Below are positions 39,778-49,244 of a DNA stretch of 64,000 nt, piece by piece. This stretch comes from Njordibacter sp905182035 (lineage in GTDB: Bacteria > Pseudomonadota > Gammaproteobacteria > Pseudomonadales > Balneatricaceae). Location of the stretch: the NCBI RefSeq assembly GCF_047730075.1, contig NZ_CP159831.1, positions 310,001 through 374,000 on the forward strand. Direction: 5' to 3'. Positions within the stretch are counted from its first letter, which is position 1. The number at the start of each line of letters is the position of its first letter. The notes under the pieces were generated by a model. That model was not told the origin of the DNA. It saw only the letters and a list, made by a program, of their open reading frames with translations, and made no database searches. The translations under genes were made by a program, and so were the position numbers.

Positions 39778-40089
39778 CTATACCTTGGCCAATTTTTTAG
39801 CTTGTTCCACAGCTTTAAAAGCTGCCATTTGTGCTTCAGTTGCTGGCAACTGGTGATGGTCTTTCCATTCTCCATAGGGCATACAATAGACATGCTCACG
39901 GGCTTTATCATAATCCATGGCAACACCTCGTTCGTTGGCTGCAGCCATCAGCCACTTGCCCATACAGTTACGGCAAAAACCGGCCAATGTCATCAGCTCG
40001 ATATTCTGTACATCCTTACGGTTGTCGAGGTGTGTAACTAAGCTACGAAAGGCGGCAGCCTCAAGTTCAATTTGTGTTTGTTGATCCAT
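39778..40089 (-). CDS. DUF1244 family protein
   Basis: 103 residues from the ATG at 40089 (MDQQTQIELEAAAF). The core DVQNIELMTLAGFCRNCMGK and the Pro/Tyr segment CMPYGEW fit DUF1244, a small all-helical family of unknown function. Two conserved cysteines lie in GFCRNC. First gene of a minus-strand run DUF1244 - coiled coil - Bax-like - yciH - DUF3301, divergent from dinB. Confidence 0.88.
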   Translation of the reverse strand: MDQQTQIELEAAAFRSLVTHLDNRKDVQNIELMTLAGFCRNCMGKWLMAAANERGVAMDYDKAREHVYCMPYGEWKDHHQLPATEAQMAAFKAVEQAKKLAKV

Positions 40090-40240
40090 ATAGCTCTCGT
40101 GAAGGCCAAAATAAGCAACCGCCATAATATAACTTTACCTGCGCTAGTGCTAGGCGGGGTTGCAGATACACTTGATCTCTGCTTCATTATAGGTAAAATA
40201 CTGGTTGTATGTACAGTAATTAATACAAGGTGGCATGTAG

Positions 40241-41305
40241 GTGAACCGAAAGATAATTCATTGTGATTGTGATTGTTTTTACGCTGCTGTGGAGATGCGA
40301 GATGTGCCAAGCTATCGTCATCGACCGATTGCTATCGGTGGAGCGGCGAATAGTAGGGGAGTCATTGCTACTTGCAATTATCCTGCACGTAAGTTTGGTG
40401 TGCACTCGGCTATGCCATCTGCCCAAGCATTACGTGCCTGTCCAGAGTTATTGATTTTGCCTGGACGTATGGCTCTGTATAAGGCTGTTTCACAACAAAT
40501 AATGGCCATTTTTCGGCGCTATTCGGACACTATAGAGCCCCTATCATTAGACGAAGCATTTATAGACGTGACTGAAGCTACTTTGTTTGATGGCAGTGCA
40601 ACCCGTATTGCTCAGCAGATTCGTGCAGATGTTGAAGCCGAAGTAGGTATTACTATTTCTGCAGGAGTGGCACCTAACAAGTTTATTGCTAAGGTAGCCA
40701 GTGATTGGCTCAAACCCAACGGCTTATTTGTGGTAAAACCTGGGGAATTAGACGGGTTTAGTGCTCAGCTTCCAGTTAAAAAGATACCTGGTATTGGCCC
40801 CGTTAGCGCTGCCAAGTTAGCCGCACAGGGTATTCATACCTGCGCTGACCTAAGACCATTTAGTGAGTTGGAGCTCGAATTAAAGTTTGGCCGTATGGGA
40901 CTAACTTTAGCCTCACGCCGGTTTGGTGAGGACCATCGCCCCGTACAAACCAGCCGGGTGCGTAAGTCTGTATCTGTAGAAAATACATATGGCCAAGATT
41001 TAACTAGCATCGAGGACTGTCGTGATGCTTTGTGCCCCTTGTATGAGGAGCTTATGGAGCGTTGGAAAAAACTCTCGTGCCATTATGCAGTTTCAGGGTT
41101 GGTAGTGAAGTTAAAATTTTCAGATTTTTCGCAATTGACGCGAGAACAAGCTAGTGCAAACATCGACTTAGACTTTTTTAAGGCCCTGCTAAAACTGGCT
41201 TTTGAGGGTGGTCAACCAAAACAACAAGCGCAAGGGGTGCGTTTGTTGGGATTGGGGCTCAAATTAAAAGCCCCAATCACACAGCAGCAGTTACGTTTAT
41301 TTTAA
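40241..41305 (+). CDS. dinB: DNA polymerase IV
   Basis: Y-family translesion polymerase of 354 residues. It starts with GTG at 40241 with AAGGTGG about 7 bases upstream. The active site is visible: HCDCDCFYAAVE at residues 7-18 with the first metal aspartate, and SLDEAFIDV with the catalytic Asp-Glu pair. GIGPVSAAKLAAQGI is the HhH region. The C-terminus ends QQQLRLF, a plausible beta-clamp binding motif (QLxLF). No LexA box was recognised upstream. Confidence 0.95.
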   Translation: MNRKIIHCDCDCFYAAVEMRDVPSYRHRPIAIGGAANSRGVIATCNYPARKFGVHSAMPSAQALRACPELLILPGRMALYKAVSQQIMAIFRRYSDTIEPLSLDEAFIDVTEATLFDGSATRIAQQIRADVEAEVGITISAGVAPNKFIAKVASDWLKPNGLFVVKPGELDGFSAQLPVKKIPGIGPVSAAKLAAQGIHTCADLRPFSELELELKFGRMGLTLASRRFGEDHRPVQTSRVRKSVSVENTYGQDLTSIEDCRDALCPLYEELMERWKKLSCHYAVSGLVVKLKFSDFSQLTREQASANIDLDFFKALLKLAFEGGQPKQQAQGVRLLGLGLKLKAPITQQQLRLF

Positions 41306-41318
41306 CCTCATTTTCAGG

Positions 41319-44300
41319 TTAGGTGCTGCGCTTTTTGCCCGTAACAATAGCACCTAAGTTCTCTAGCATTAATATCATCGAAGGCACTACAAATAGGATC
41401 AGTAAGGTGCCAAGTGCTAAGCCAAAAACGATTGATATTGCCATTGGAATCAGGAACTGCGCCTGCAGTGACTCTTCAAACAGTATAGGCGTTAGGCCCG
41501 CGATGGTGGTCATTGAGGTTAATAGCACTGCTCGTAAACGTTGGCATGCAGCTTCTACAATGGCTTCTTTAGGCGCCATGCCTTGTTCACGGAAGCCCTT
41601 ATAGAAAGACAGCAACACGATACTGTTGTTAATGACGATGCCAGATAAACCAAACAAGCCAAATAATGACAAAATGGTGAGATCTCTATCCATAACAAGG
41701 TGGCCTAAAACGGCGCCTGTTAAGCCAAACGGTATGGTGAACATTACTGCAATAGGCCAAGTGTAGGATGTAAATACCCAAGCTAAAACAATATAAATAA
41801 GGATGAGGGCCAAAACTAAACCAGTCAGCATGTCCCCTAAAGTATCTCGTTCATCAGCCCTAGCGCCACCAAAACTAATCTTAACACCGTATTGGCGCTC
41901 AAGATCCGGAATAACATCTTTCTTTAAAGCCGCTATAACCACGTTGGCGTTAGTTGCACCCACATCGACATCTGCTTTTACAGAAACTGTTAGCTGCCCA
42001 TTTTCGCTGCTGAATTTATCAATACCTCGTCGAGAGCTAAACTCTACCAGTTCTAACAAAGGTACAGTGTTGCCTGAGGGAAGAATAATGGGTAGCGCAT
42101 ACAAAGTTGCAAGACTGTTGCGGTCTTGGTCTTTGAGCATTAAACGGACGTCAATTTCGTCTGCGCCAAGGTAAAAGCTTTGCAAGGTTACACCATCAAA
42201 GGCATATCTTAGTTGACGGCCGATGTCTGCGCTTGTGAATCCTAAGGTTGTCGCCTGAGGCGTTAATGTAAAGATGAGTTGTTCCATGCCATACGGAAGG
42301 TTGTCATTAATGTTTTGAACCCCCGTAAACACCTTTAGAGCGGTCTGCAGCTCTAAGGCGACTTGTTTCATTACGCCAGCACTAGCACCGGTGATATTGG
42401 CTTCAATAGGTTTGCCTGGGGGACCAGATGCAGGTTGGTCTATAATGATCTTTTCTAATCCAGGAGCCTTCGGTATTTTTTTATTCCATACATCTATAAA
42501 TTCAGCATTTGAAATAAGTCTCAGTTCTGAACTATCAAGCTCCACCTTTAATAGTGCGACTTGCTCAGTGCTAGATATACCAGCCGTAGGGAGCTTATTA
42601 GTGCCAAAATAGCTTATTCGCTCACTGATCATATTGCCGCCTAGTTCAGCCTCAGTATCGAGTAACGCGTCCTCTACCTTCACTAAGTAAGCCGCCACTT
42701 CACTGGCGGGGGTGCCGCTACTGAACTGCACATTGGCTCTTATAGTATCGCCATCTACGCTGGGGAAAAATGCAAACTGAATCCGCCCACCCACTAACAA
42801 ACCTACGGCCAACACTAATGCGGTAATGGCTAAGCTAAAAGTAACTAAACGGAAGTTAATGGCAAAGTTAACAGCCGGCCGGAACATGCTATTTTTAAAG
42901 TTTTCAAAACCCCGGTCAAACGCACTACGCAAACGTGCAGGCTTTTTGTTCATCTGATTCTTGAGGGCATGGTGAAGATGACCTGGCAAGATTAAAAAGC
43001 ACTCAACTAGTGACACTAAAATGACACAAATCACAACAATAGGGATGTCAGCTAGGATGCTACCTATGGTTCCACTGATCAGTAATAACGGCAAAAAAGC
43101 TGCTATGGTTGTTAACGAAGAGGCTGTAATTGGCCCCATCATCCGTTGCGCACCGCCTAAAGCCGCCTGCAAAGGCGGTTCTCCTTGTTGGAAGTGTGAG
43201 AGGGTGTCTTCACCCACTACTATGGCATCGTCTACAATAATGCCCAAAGCCATAATCATACCAAAGAGGCTGATCATGTTGATGGAGCCGCCGATAAAGT
43301 ACATCACTCCCCAAGTAGCCAGTAGCGCGGCTGGAATGCCCATAGCAACCCAAAATGCGACCCTCGAATTGAGGAACATAAACAATAAACCCACCACAAA
43401 AAGCAAGCCGTAGGCACCATTGTTAATTAACAAAGTAATACGCGCCTTTAACAACAGCCACCTTTCGTCATAGACGACTATGTCAACACCCTGTGGGAAT
43501 CGTTCTCGAGCGTCCAGCACCCACTTGTTCATGATGGCAGCAGTTTTAATGGTATCGTCATTTTTACTACGCATGATCGTTAGTTGTATGCCAGGGTTAC
43601 CTTTATAACTAATGGTGCTTTGATCTTCCTTGGCGCGAAGGCTTATGTCGGCTACGTCACCTAAGCGAAGGAGTTGAGCGTTGTCTCCAGTGAGCAGTGG
43701 CAGCTGCTCAAAGCTGCTGACGTTTGACACCTTGCCAATGGCGCGCAATTGTTTTGACCCGTCGGAGCGGCCCGCAGTGCCAGCCATTACGTCTTGGCTC
43801 TGGTTGTTAATGAGTCCTGCTATATTGCGCAGTGACAACCCTAGGTCGTGTATTGTGCTGGGCTCAATTTGAATAGCAATCTCTTGTTCTGGCAAGCCAG
43901 TGAAATTGATTTTACTGATGCCCTTGGCTAACAATTCGCGTTCTGCCTGACGGGCTAAGCCAGTGAGTTCCTCCACTGGCCCAGCTGCCGTAATCAGCAC
44001 GGTGCCGACGTTTTCATACATGACAAACTGTTCAATGGTGGGGGTTTCAGCTTCTGCAGGTAGGTTGCCTACGGCATCCACACGTTGTTTAATAGCATTA
44101 GTGGTTTCTGTAAAATCTGCGCTACTGTCAACGTCTAGAATGATAGAAACGCCGCCGCGGGATGTGCTGGATTTCACTTTAGTAACATTGGCAACGTTCT
44201 TAAGCTCTTGCTCAAGAGGAATAGTGATGCTGTTTTGAACATCCTCTGCAGCCGCACCGGGCCAAGCCACAAAGACTTTTACAGTGTCAATGGCAAAAGT

Positions 44301-44420
44301 TGGAAAAAATTGGGTATTAAGCTGCTTTAGCCCATAGGCACCAGCTAAAAACAACAATAACATTAAAAGGTTAGGAGCTACTCTGTGATTAGCAAAGAGG
44401 CGAATAAATGATTGCATCAT
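41319..44420 (-). CDS. RND family efflux permease
   Basis: Inner-membrane proton-driven pump of the HAE1/AcrB-like branch, 1033 residues. Twelve membrane segments in two halves and two large periplasmic loops are evident; the proton-relay pair lies in GIIVDDAIVVGE in TM4. It follows its adaptor gene by 15 bases on the same strand, so they form an operon. No outer-membrane TolC-type gene or regulator is adjacent, so an outside channel is presumably recruited. Substrate is unknown. Confidence 0.94.
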   Translation of the reverse strand: MMQSFIRLFANHRVAPNLLMLLLFLAGAYGLKQLNTQFFPTFAIDTVKVFVAWPGAAAEDVQNSITIPLEQELKNVANVTKVKSSTSRGGVSIILDVDSSADFTETTNAIKQRVDAVGNLPAEAETPTIEQFVMYENVGTVLITAAGPVEELTGLARQAERELLAKGISKINFTGLPEQEIAIQIEPSTIHDLGLSLRNIAGLINNQSQDVMAGTAGRSDGSKQLRAIGKVSNVSSFEQLPLLTGDNAQLLRLGDVADISLRAKEDQSTISYKGNPGIQLTIMRSKNDDTIKTAAIMNKWVLDARERFPQGVDIVVYDERWLLLKARITLLINNGAYGLLFVVGLLFMFLNSRVAFWVAMGIPAALLATWGVMYFIGGSINMISLFGMIMALGIIVDDAIVVGEDTLSHFQQGEPPLQAALGGAQRMMGPITASSLTTIAAFLPLLLISGTIGSILADIPIVVICVILVSLVECFLILPGHLHHALKNQMNKKPARLRSAFDRGFENFKNSMFRPAVNFAINFRLVTFSLAITALVLAVGLLVGGRIQFAFFPSVDGDTIRANVQFSSGTPASEVAAYLVKVEDALLDTEAELGGNMISERISYFGTNKLPTAGISSTEQVALLKVELDSSELRLISNAEFIDVWNKKIPKAPGLEKIIIDQPASGPPGKPIEANITGASAGVMKQVALELQTALKVFTGVQNINDNLPYGMEQLIFTLTPQATTLGFTSADIGRQLRYAFDGVTLQSFYLGADEIDVRLMLKDQDRNSLATLYALPIILPSGNTVPLLELVEFSSRRGIDKFSSENGQLTVSVKADVDVGATNANVVIAALKKDVIPDLERQYGVKISFGGARADERDTLGDMLTGLVLALILIYIVLAWVFTSYTWPIAVMFTIPFGLTGAVLGHLVMDRDLTILSLFGLFGLSGIVINNSIVLLSFYKGFREQGMAPKEAIVEAACQRLRAVLLTSMTTIAGLTPILFEESLQAQFLIPMAISIVFGLALGTLLILFVVPSMILMLENLGAIVTGKKRST

Positions 44421-44435
44421 GAACTTATGCTCCAG

Positions 44436-45878
44436 CTAGCGCGCTTCGACTAGTAAGCCGGTAACGGCATTGGGAAGTTGTGTGATCAAAACCTTGTCAC
44501 CACTGCGTAGTTCATTACTTCGTACAAGGGTTAAACGATCGCCAGCTGGACTAGTCCAATCTCCTACGCGGATAATACTCAGCACTTCCAAACGTTGGTC
44601 AACAATACGGTAAATACGGTTTTGTCCATAGATAGCTAATTCGGGTAAGGCCGCAACATTCTTCTGTATAGGGAGTTTAACTTTGACTTGTAAATTCCGA
44701 CCTACTTCAATGTTTTGGCTGCCACCTAAGCTAAAGAAGGCATCAATACCACCCTGACTAGACGAGGCTTCCGCCGATAACCGATCTAATGTTAGGCGAT
44801 AGGTTCGGCCTTGATGAAAAGTGCTGGCTTCTAGTCCTCTACCAGAATCTGCCGTTTGCATCATCGGAAGGTATCTGGCAGGGATTTGGCTACGCAATTC
44901 GAGGCTTTGGATGTTATAAAGTTTAACAACTCGATCTCCATTACGCACACGGTTACCCAATGCCGTGTCTACACTCAGTACACGGCCATCAAAGGGCGCC
45001 ACAATTTGAGTGCGTTCTACGTCAAGCAAAGCAAACTGAAGCTGAATCTTGCTTTGAGTCAACTGTGACTCAAGTTGCGCGATACGATTAGGATGGTCTG
45101 AAATAGTATTTTTACGGTTAAGTAAAGACAATTGCTGCTGAAACTTGCTTTGAGTCAACTGTGACTCAAGTTGCGCAATACGATTAGGATGGTCTGAATT
45201 AGTATTTTTACGGTTAAGTAAAGACAGTTGTTGTTGCTGCAGTGCTCGAGTGGCATCCTCTAGGCGTGAGGTAGGTGCTAATTTTTGTGCCACCAGTTGT
45301 TGTTGGCGTTCAAAATTCTTTTGGTTAACCGCCTGCAGTTGTTGTTCAATAAGTAGTGCTTGCTGGTTAGTTTTATCGCTATTTATTTCGCTCTTAATTA
45401 GCGCTTGAAAATTCGTTTGGTTAATGGCCAGCAGTTGTTGCTCAATAATAAATGCTTGCTGGTTAGTTTTATCACTATTTATTTCGCTCTTAATTCGCGC
45501 TTCAACATCCCTCACGCTGGCTTTTCGTTGGGCAAGTGTTAAACGTAATTCACTGTCATCTAGAACAACTAGCTTCTGCCCCTTTTTGATGCTATCTCCC
45601 CGGCTTATATTTACTTGGGTTACAAAAGCGCTCACTGTTGAACTTAATTGAGCCGTTTCACCAGCCTCGATTGACCCATAAAGAGTAATTTCTGGAGCAA
45701 TATCTTGTAATTCCACTAATTGGCTTGAAACGCCCCACACTTGCTCAGTAACAGGTTTAGCAGGTGCTTTTGGTCTTGAGTTTTTGAGATGAACAAAGCC
45801 ATATCCAGCTGCGCTAATAATAGCAATAGGAAGTAAAACTTTAGTCAAAAAGCTAAAAATAAAAGACTTGAGGCTCAT
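44436..45878 (-). CDS. RND periplasmic adaptor with duplicated hairpin segments
   Basis: Membrane-fusion protein of 480 residues from the ATG at 45878 (MSLKSFIFSFLTK); another start at 45926 is possible. Order: N-terminal membrane anchor, barrel/lipoyl part with GSIEAGETAQLSSTVSAFV, a long coiled-coil hairpin (about residues 110-290), lipoyl half with VAPFDGRVLSVDTALGNRV, then beta-barrel and membrane-proximal domains. Residues ~126-190 consist of two copies of a 32-residue unit and residues ~214-277 of two copies of a different 32-residue unit, flanking a tip around LVAQKLAPTSRLEDA. Partner of the RND pump downstream. Confidence 0.93.
   Translation of the reverse strand: MSLKSFIFSFLTKVLLPIAIISAAGYGFVHLKNSRPKAPAKPVTEQVWGVSSQLVELQDIAPEITLYGSIEAGETAQLSSTVSAFVTQVNISRGDSIKKGQKLVVLDDSELRLTLAQRKASVRDVEARIKSEINSDKTNQQAFIIEQQLLAINQTNFQALIKSEINSDKTNQQALLIEQQLQAVNQKNFERQQQLVAQKLAPTSRLEDATRALQQQQLSLLNRKNTNSDHPNRIAQLESQLTQSKFQQQLSLLNRKNTISDHPNRIAQLESQLTQSKIQLQFALLDVERTQIVAPFDGRVLSVDTALGNRVRNGDRVVKLYNIQSLELRSQIPARYLPMMQTADSGRGLEASTFHQGRTYRLTLDRLSAEASSSQGGIDAFFSLGGSQNIEVGRNLQVKVKLPIQKNVAALPELAIYGQNRIYRIVDQRLEVLSIIRVGDWTSPAGDRLTLVRSNELRSGDKVLITQLPNAVTGLLVEAR
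45048..45239 (-). repeat. Tandem 96-bp duplication B (descending hairpin helix)
   Basis: Two copies, 45048-45143 and 45144-45239, about 92% identical, coding for a 32-residue unit containing LLNRKNT and RIAQLESQLTQSK. In frame. It follows the hairpin tip in the protein. Confidence 0.95.
45311..45502 (-). repeat. Tandem 96-bp duplication A (ascending hairpin helix)
   Basis: Two copies, 45311-45406 and 45407-45502, about 89% identical, coding for a 32-residue unit containing KSEINSDKTNQQA and IEQQL. In frame, same length as duplication B but unrelated in sequence. It precedes the hairpin tip in the protein. Confidence 0.95.
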
Positions 45879-46129
45879 GAAAAGTGACCTGTTGTGTGAG
45901 AAGTTAACTTGCAGCCAACGAAGCAAATAAAAATTGATCGTGAATGTTACAACAAAAAGATCTTATTTGATAACTTCACGCGCCAAGGTAAGCATACTTT
46001 ACGCACCTTTACTTCTGGTCGAGATATTGAACATTTCTTTTAATGGTTTGGTCCCCAACTGTTTCCGCCATGGCTGCAGCAGCATATAATATCTGTCTGG
46101 TTATTATTAACTGTATTTAGGTAGGTTGC

Positions 46130-46774
46130 ATGTCCTCTCAAGACTATAAAGATTACCGGCGTGAGTATGAAGCAGAAGGTTTGCGTCGACAAAACTTGGC
46201 TTTAGACCCATGGCAGCAATTTTCCCATTGGTTGAGTGAAGCCGAGGTGGCTTGCCCTCTCGACGCTACTTCTATGTCTTTAGCAACAGTTTCTGCGGCG
46301 GGCATGCCTAGTGCGCGTATCGTGCTTATGAAAAGTTACAACAATGATGGCCTGGTGTGGTACACGGATAGCCGCAGTAACAAAGGCCAGGATATCGCTC
46401 TTAACCCAAAAGCATCAGTGTTGTTTTATTGGCAACCATTGGAGCGGCAAGTACGAATTTCTGGCACAGTATCCCTAGTTCCAGAGGCCACTGCTGATGC
46501 CTATTTTATAAGTCGTCCTCGGGCCAGCCAATTGAGTGCTGCTGCCACACCCCAAAGCCAAGTGGTGTCAGGACTTGAGGATCTTGAATTCAGGGTGTCT
46601 CAGCTCGATCTACAAACTCAAGGCACCGCAATTGAACGACCACAGCCTTGGGTGGGCTTTTGTCTTCAACCATCACAGTTTGAGTTTTGGCAAGGCCGAC
46701 CCAGTCGCTTGCACGACCGTTTTAGATATCAGCAGACGGGTGATGCTTGGTCCATTGATCGTTTAGCGCCATAA
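46130..46774 (+). CDS. pdxH: Pyridoxamine 5'-phosphate oxidase
   Basis: FMN enzyme that makes pyridoxal 5'-phosphate from PNP or PMP. It has 214 residues, the usual length. Motifs: YRREYEAEGLRR at the N-terminus, SARIVLMKSYNNDGLVWYT, FYWQPLERQVRI and SRPRASQLSA for FMN binding, and the C-terminal FEFWQGRPSRLHDR followed by WSIDRLAP. It lies 11 bases before rlmG. Confidence 0.97.
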   Translation: MSSQDYKDYRREYEAEGLRRQNLALDPWQQFSHWLSEAEVACPLDATSMSLATVSAAGMPSARIVLMKSYNNDGLVWYTDSRSNKGQDIALNPKASVLFYWQPLERQVRISGTVSLVPEATADAYFISRPRASQLSAAATPQSQVVSGLEDLEFRVSQLDLQTQGTAIERPQPWVGFCLQPSQFEFWQGRPSRLHDRFRYQQTGDAWSIDRLAP

Positions 46775-46785
46775 TACCAAACATT

Positions 46786-47934
46786 ATGAGACAACCTGTG
46801 ATGATCAGTGCGTTGGGTGAATTGGCAATACGAAGGGTGCCATATTCTCGTAAAGAAACACTGCAGGCTTTTGATCAAGCCGATCTCCTAGCGTTAGATT
46901 ACTTGCAGACAGAAGCCTTGTTGGATCCAAACTGTCGTGTGCTTGTTGTCAACGAAACATTTGGTGCCATCACCTGTGCTGTGACCAAGGCCTTGGCAAC
47001 TATGGGTGGGCCACTGCCAACTTTGTGGAGCGATTCTCACCTTGCTCACCTTGGTTTGCAATATAATGCTCATGCTAACGGATTGCCTGTGGCTAATTTT
47101 GTGCAGGCTCAAGAGACGCCCCAAGGCCCCTTTGAAATCGTCATATTACGTTTACCTAAAAGTCATGCTTTGCTACGTGACCAGCTGCAAAGGGTTTTAC
47201 CGCAATTAGCCCCAGGTGCATTGATTGTAATGCCTGCGATGGTTAAGCATATCGATAACGCTGTGTATCAGTTATTGGAGTCTTTGCTGGGCGTACTAAG
47301 CACCAGTTTAGCGCGAAAAAAGGCTCGCTTAATCTTTGCAGTAAACAATACAGTAGCGTTGGTGAAAAACTCAAAGGCTGAGGAAACACACTGGGACCTG
47401 CCATCGTTAGGGCTTTCCTTGCAGCATTTTAGTGGCGTGTTTAGCCGCACTAAGTTAGATCCTGGAGCACAAGTGCTGTTGCATCAATTTCCACAAGGGC
47501 CATACCAACGGGTGATTGATTTAGGTTGTGGTAATGGTGTGCAGGCCATTGCTGCTGCCAAAAAATGGCCCCAATGCCAAGTCATTGGAGTGGACGAATC
47601 CTATATGTCAGTGGCTTCAGCAATCATAAATGCAAACAATAATGGCGTCGGTGATCGGTGTCAGTTTAGGGTGAATGATTGTTTAACGGACATGGTTTCC
47701 CAATCGGCCGACTTGATTCTCTGTAACCCACCATTCCATCAAGAAAGAGTGGTTGGTGATCACATTGCTATGCGCATGTTTGCTCAGTCGGCGCAGGTGC
47801 TCACTAAAGAAGGTGAGCTTTGGGTGGTGGGTAATCGTCACTTAGGCTATCACGCTAAGCTTAAACGTTGGTTTAAGTGGGTGGAGCAAGTGGGCACTCA
47901 CCCCAACTTTGTGGTGCTAAAAGCCCAGCTTTAG
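46786..47934 (+). CDS. rlmG: 23S rRNA (guanine-N2) methyltransferase RlmG
   Basis: SAM-dependent methyltransferase modifying guanosine 1835 of 23S rRNA in E. coli. It has 382 residues with duplicated Rossmann-like domains: a degenerate N-terminal one (VLVVNETFGAITCAV) and a catalytic one with VIDLGCGNGVQAIAAA for SAM binding and LILCNPPFHQ as the active site. The length and the N-terminus favour RlmG over the related RsmC. It overlaps the convergent acyltransferase by 4 bases. Confidence 0.92.
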   Translation: MRQPVMISALGELAIRRVPYSRKETLQAFDQADLLALDYLQTEALLDPNCRVLVVNETFGAITCAVTKALATMGGPLPTLWSDSHLAHLGLQYNAHANGLPVANFVQAQETPQGPFEIVILRLPKSHALLRDQLQRVLPQLAPGALIVMPAMVKHIDNAVYQLLESLLGVLSTSLARKKARLIFAVNNTVALVKNSKAEETHWDLPSLGLSLQHFSGVFSRTKLDPGAQVLLHQFPQGPYQRVIDLGCGNGVQAIAAAKKWPQCQVIGVDESYMSVASAIINANNNGVGDRCQFRVNDCLTDMVSQSADLILCNPPFHQERVVGDHIAMRMFAQSAQVLTKEGELWVVGNRHLGYHAKLKRWFKWVEQVGTHPNFVVLKAQL

Positions 47935-48539
47935 CAGTTTTTTTTGGCGCCAGTAATATTTGGGTTAAAGTTGCTTGGATTTTTTCCTATAATGGGGCGA
48001 TAAAAGTCGGCAATGGCCTGCATGTCCGCATCCATGTTTTCGGTAGTATTAAGCATTTTCCCGATGCCGCCAGTGCGCGTGGCGAAATCGAAATAAGCCA
48101 AGGCTAGTGGTACCTTAGCACCTTTAGCCATGTGGTAAAAACCAGTTTTCCAGCGTGCTACATTGGCACGGGTGCCCTCTGGCGCTATGGCGAAAATCAA
48201 ATTTTCGTTGCTGGCATAAATCTCAATGGATGCATCTACAAAATTTTTACTGGCTTCACGGTTAAGAGGGATGCCCCCTAACCAGCGCATAATAGGGCCC
48301 CTAATACCTTCGAATAGAGTGTGTTTGCCGATAAAGTATACTTTTAAACGTAAATGGTACGCCATGGCAATGCCAAGGGGAAAGTCCCAGTTAGACGTGT
48401 GTGGCGCGGCGATAATCAGGTAGCTGCCAGTAGCAGGCGCTACATTAACAACTTTCCAGCCGCTAAGCTTTAATACTAACCAAGAAAGTAGCCTAATAAT
48501 GTGAATAACGCCAGGCGTATCGTGAATGGTAAAATGCAT
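47931..48539 (-). CDS. PlsC-type lysophospholipid acyltransferase family protein
   Basis: 202 residues. The acyltransferase HX4D motif is in IAAPHTSNWDFPL, with the second motif GGIPLNREASK and the third FAIAPEGTR. Relatives acylate 1-acyl-glycerol-3-phosphate or similar lipids at the inner membrane; this short form is of uncertain substrate. A hydrophobic N-terminal segment would seat it on the membrane. A single-gene unit, convergent with rlmG and divergent from slyD. Confidence 0.87.
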   Translation of the reverse strand: MHFTIHDTPGVIHIIRLLSWLVLKLSGWKVVNVAPATGSYLIIAAPHTSNWDFPLGIAMAYHLRLKVYFIGKHTLFEGIRGPIMRWLGGIPLNREASKNFVDASIEIYASNENLIFAIAPEGTRANVARWKTGFYHMAKGAKVPLALAYFDFATRTGGIGKMLNTTENMDADMQAIADFYRPIIGKNPSNFNPNITGAKKNC

Positions 48540-48655
48540 GGAAATGCGGGCCTAGGAGTAATTTTTGCGGTATTATAGCAGGTCGCTCATACCCATGAGT
48601 AATGTTTAATTTTATCAGCCCTAATCGAAGTATTAAGGGCGTATTGGAGTCACGA

Positions 48656-49138
48656 ATGAAAATTGCCGAAAATAGCGTAGTTAGCTTCCATTACACCCTC
48701 ACCAATGGTGCTGGCGAACTGGTTGATACCTCACGTGAAGGCGAGCCTTTGCCTTATCTACATGGTGCAAATAATATTGTACAAGGCTTAGAAGAAGCTC
48801 TTGAAGGCAAACAGTTAGGTGATAAATTGCAGGTAGAAGTGCCTCCCCATTTGGGTTACGGCGAGTACATGGAAGAAATGGTTCAACAAGTAGATCGTGA
48901 GATGTTCTCTGGTATTGAAACTCTAGAAGTAGGCATGCAGTTCCACGCTGAAGGCGACTCGGGCCAGCAGCAGGTGGTTACTATTACTGCCGTTGAAGGC
49001 GATATGGTGAGCGTGGACGGCAATCACGACCTAGCTGGCGAAATATTGAATTTTGATGTGGAAATCATGGATATCCGCGATGCTTCTGCGGATGAGCTAT
49101 CCAATGGTCATATTCATGGCCCAGGCTGTAACCACTAA
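48656..49138 (+). CDS. slyD: SlyD-like FKBP-type peptidyl-prolyl isomerase
   Basis: 160 residues from the ATG at 48656 (MKIAENSVVSFHYTL) with TTGGAG 8 bases upstream. The FKBP core is split by an insert-in-flap chaperone domain, as in SlyD (HLGYGEYMEEMVQQVDREMF). The C-terminus NGHIHGPGCNH is a short His/Cys tail, much reduced compared with E. coli SlyD, so metal binding may be weaker. It precedes valS by 106 bases. Confidence 0.92.
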   Translation: MKIAENSVVSFHYTLTNGAGELVDTSREGEPLPYLHGANNIVQGLEEALEGKQLGDKLQVEVPPHLGYGEYMEEMVQQVDREMFSGIETLEVGMQFHAEGDSGQQQVVTITAVEGDMVSVDGNHDLAGEILNFDVEIMDIRDASADELSNGHIHGPGCNH

Positions 49139-49244
49139 CCTAGTTTCTTACCGGCCTCGATAGGTGGAGCTGTTTTAGCCCCACCTTTGACCCCCCTTTA
49201 GCCCCACTTTATAACTACTTAATCTAGAGCATGTGCCTAACATC

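Noticed and set aside
39585..39926. A 113-codon frame covering the small coiled-coil gene
   Set aside because: Its first half runs through the DUF1244 gene in another frame; only the part from 39773 is plausible.
41306..41330. AACCT...AGGTT hairpin after dinB as terminator
   Set aside because: Five base pairs and no T tract.
43021..44238. Plus-strand frames of 90-130 codons within the RND pump gene
   Set aside because: They are antisense shadows of a strongly conserved membrane protein.
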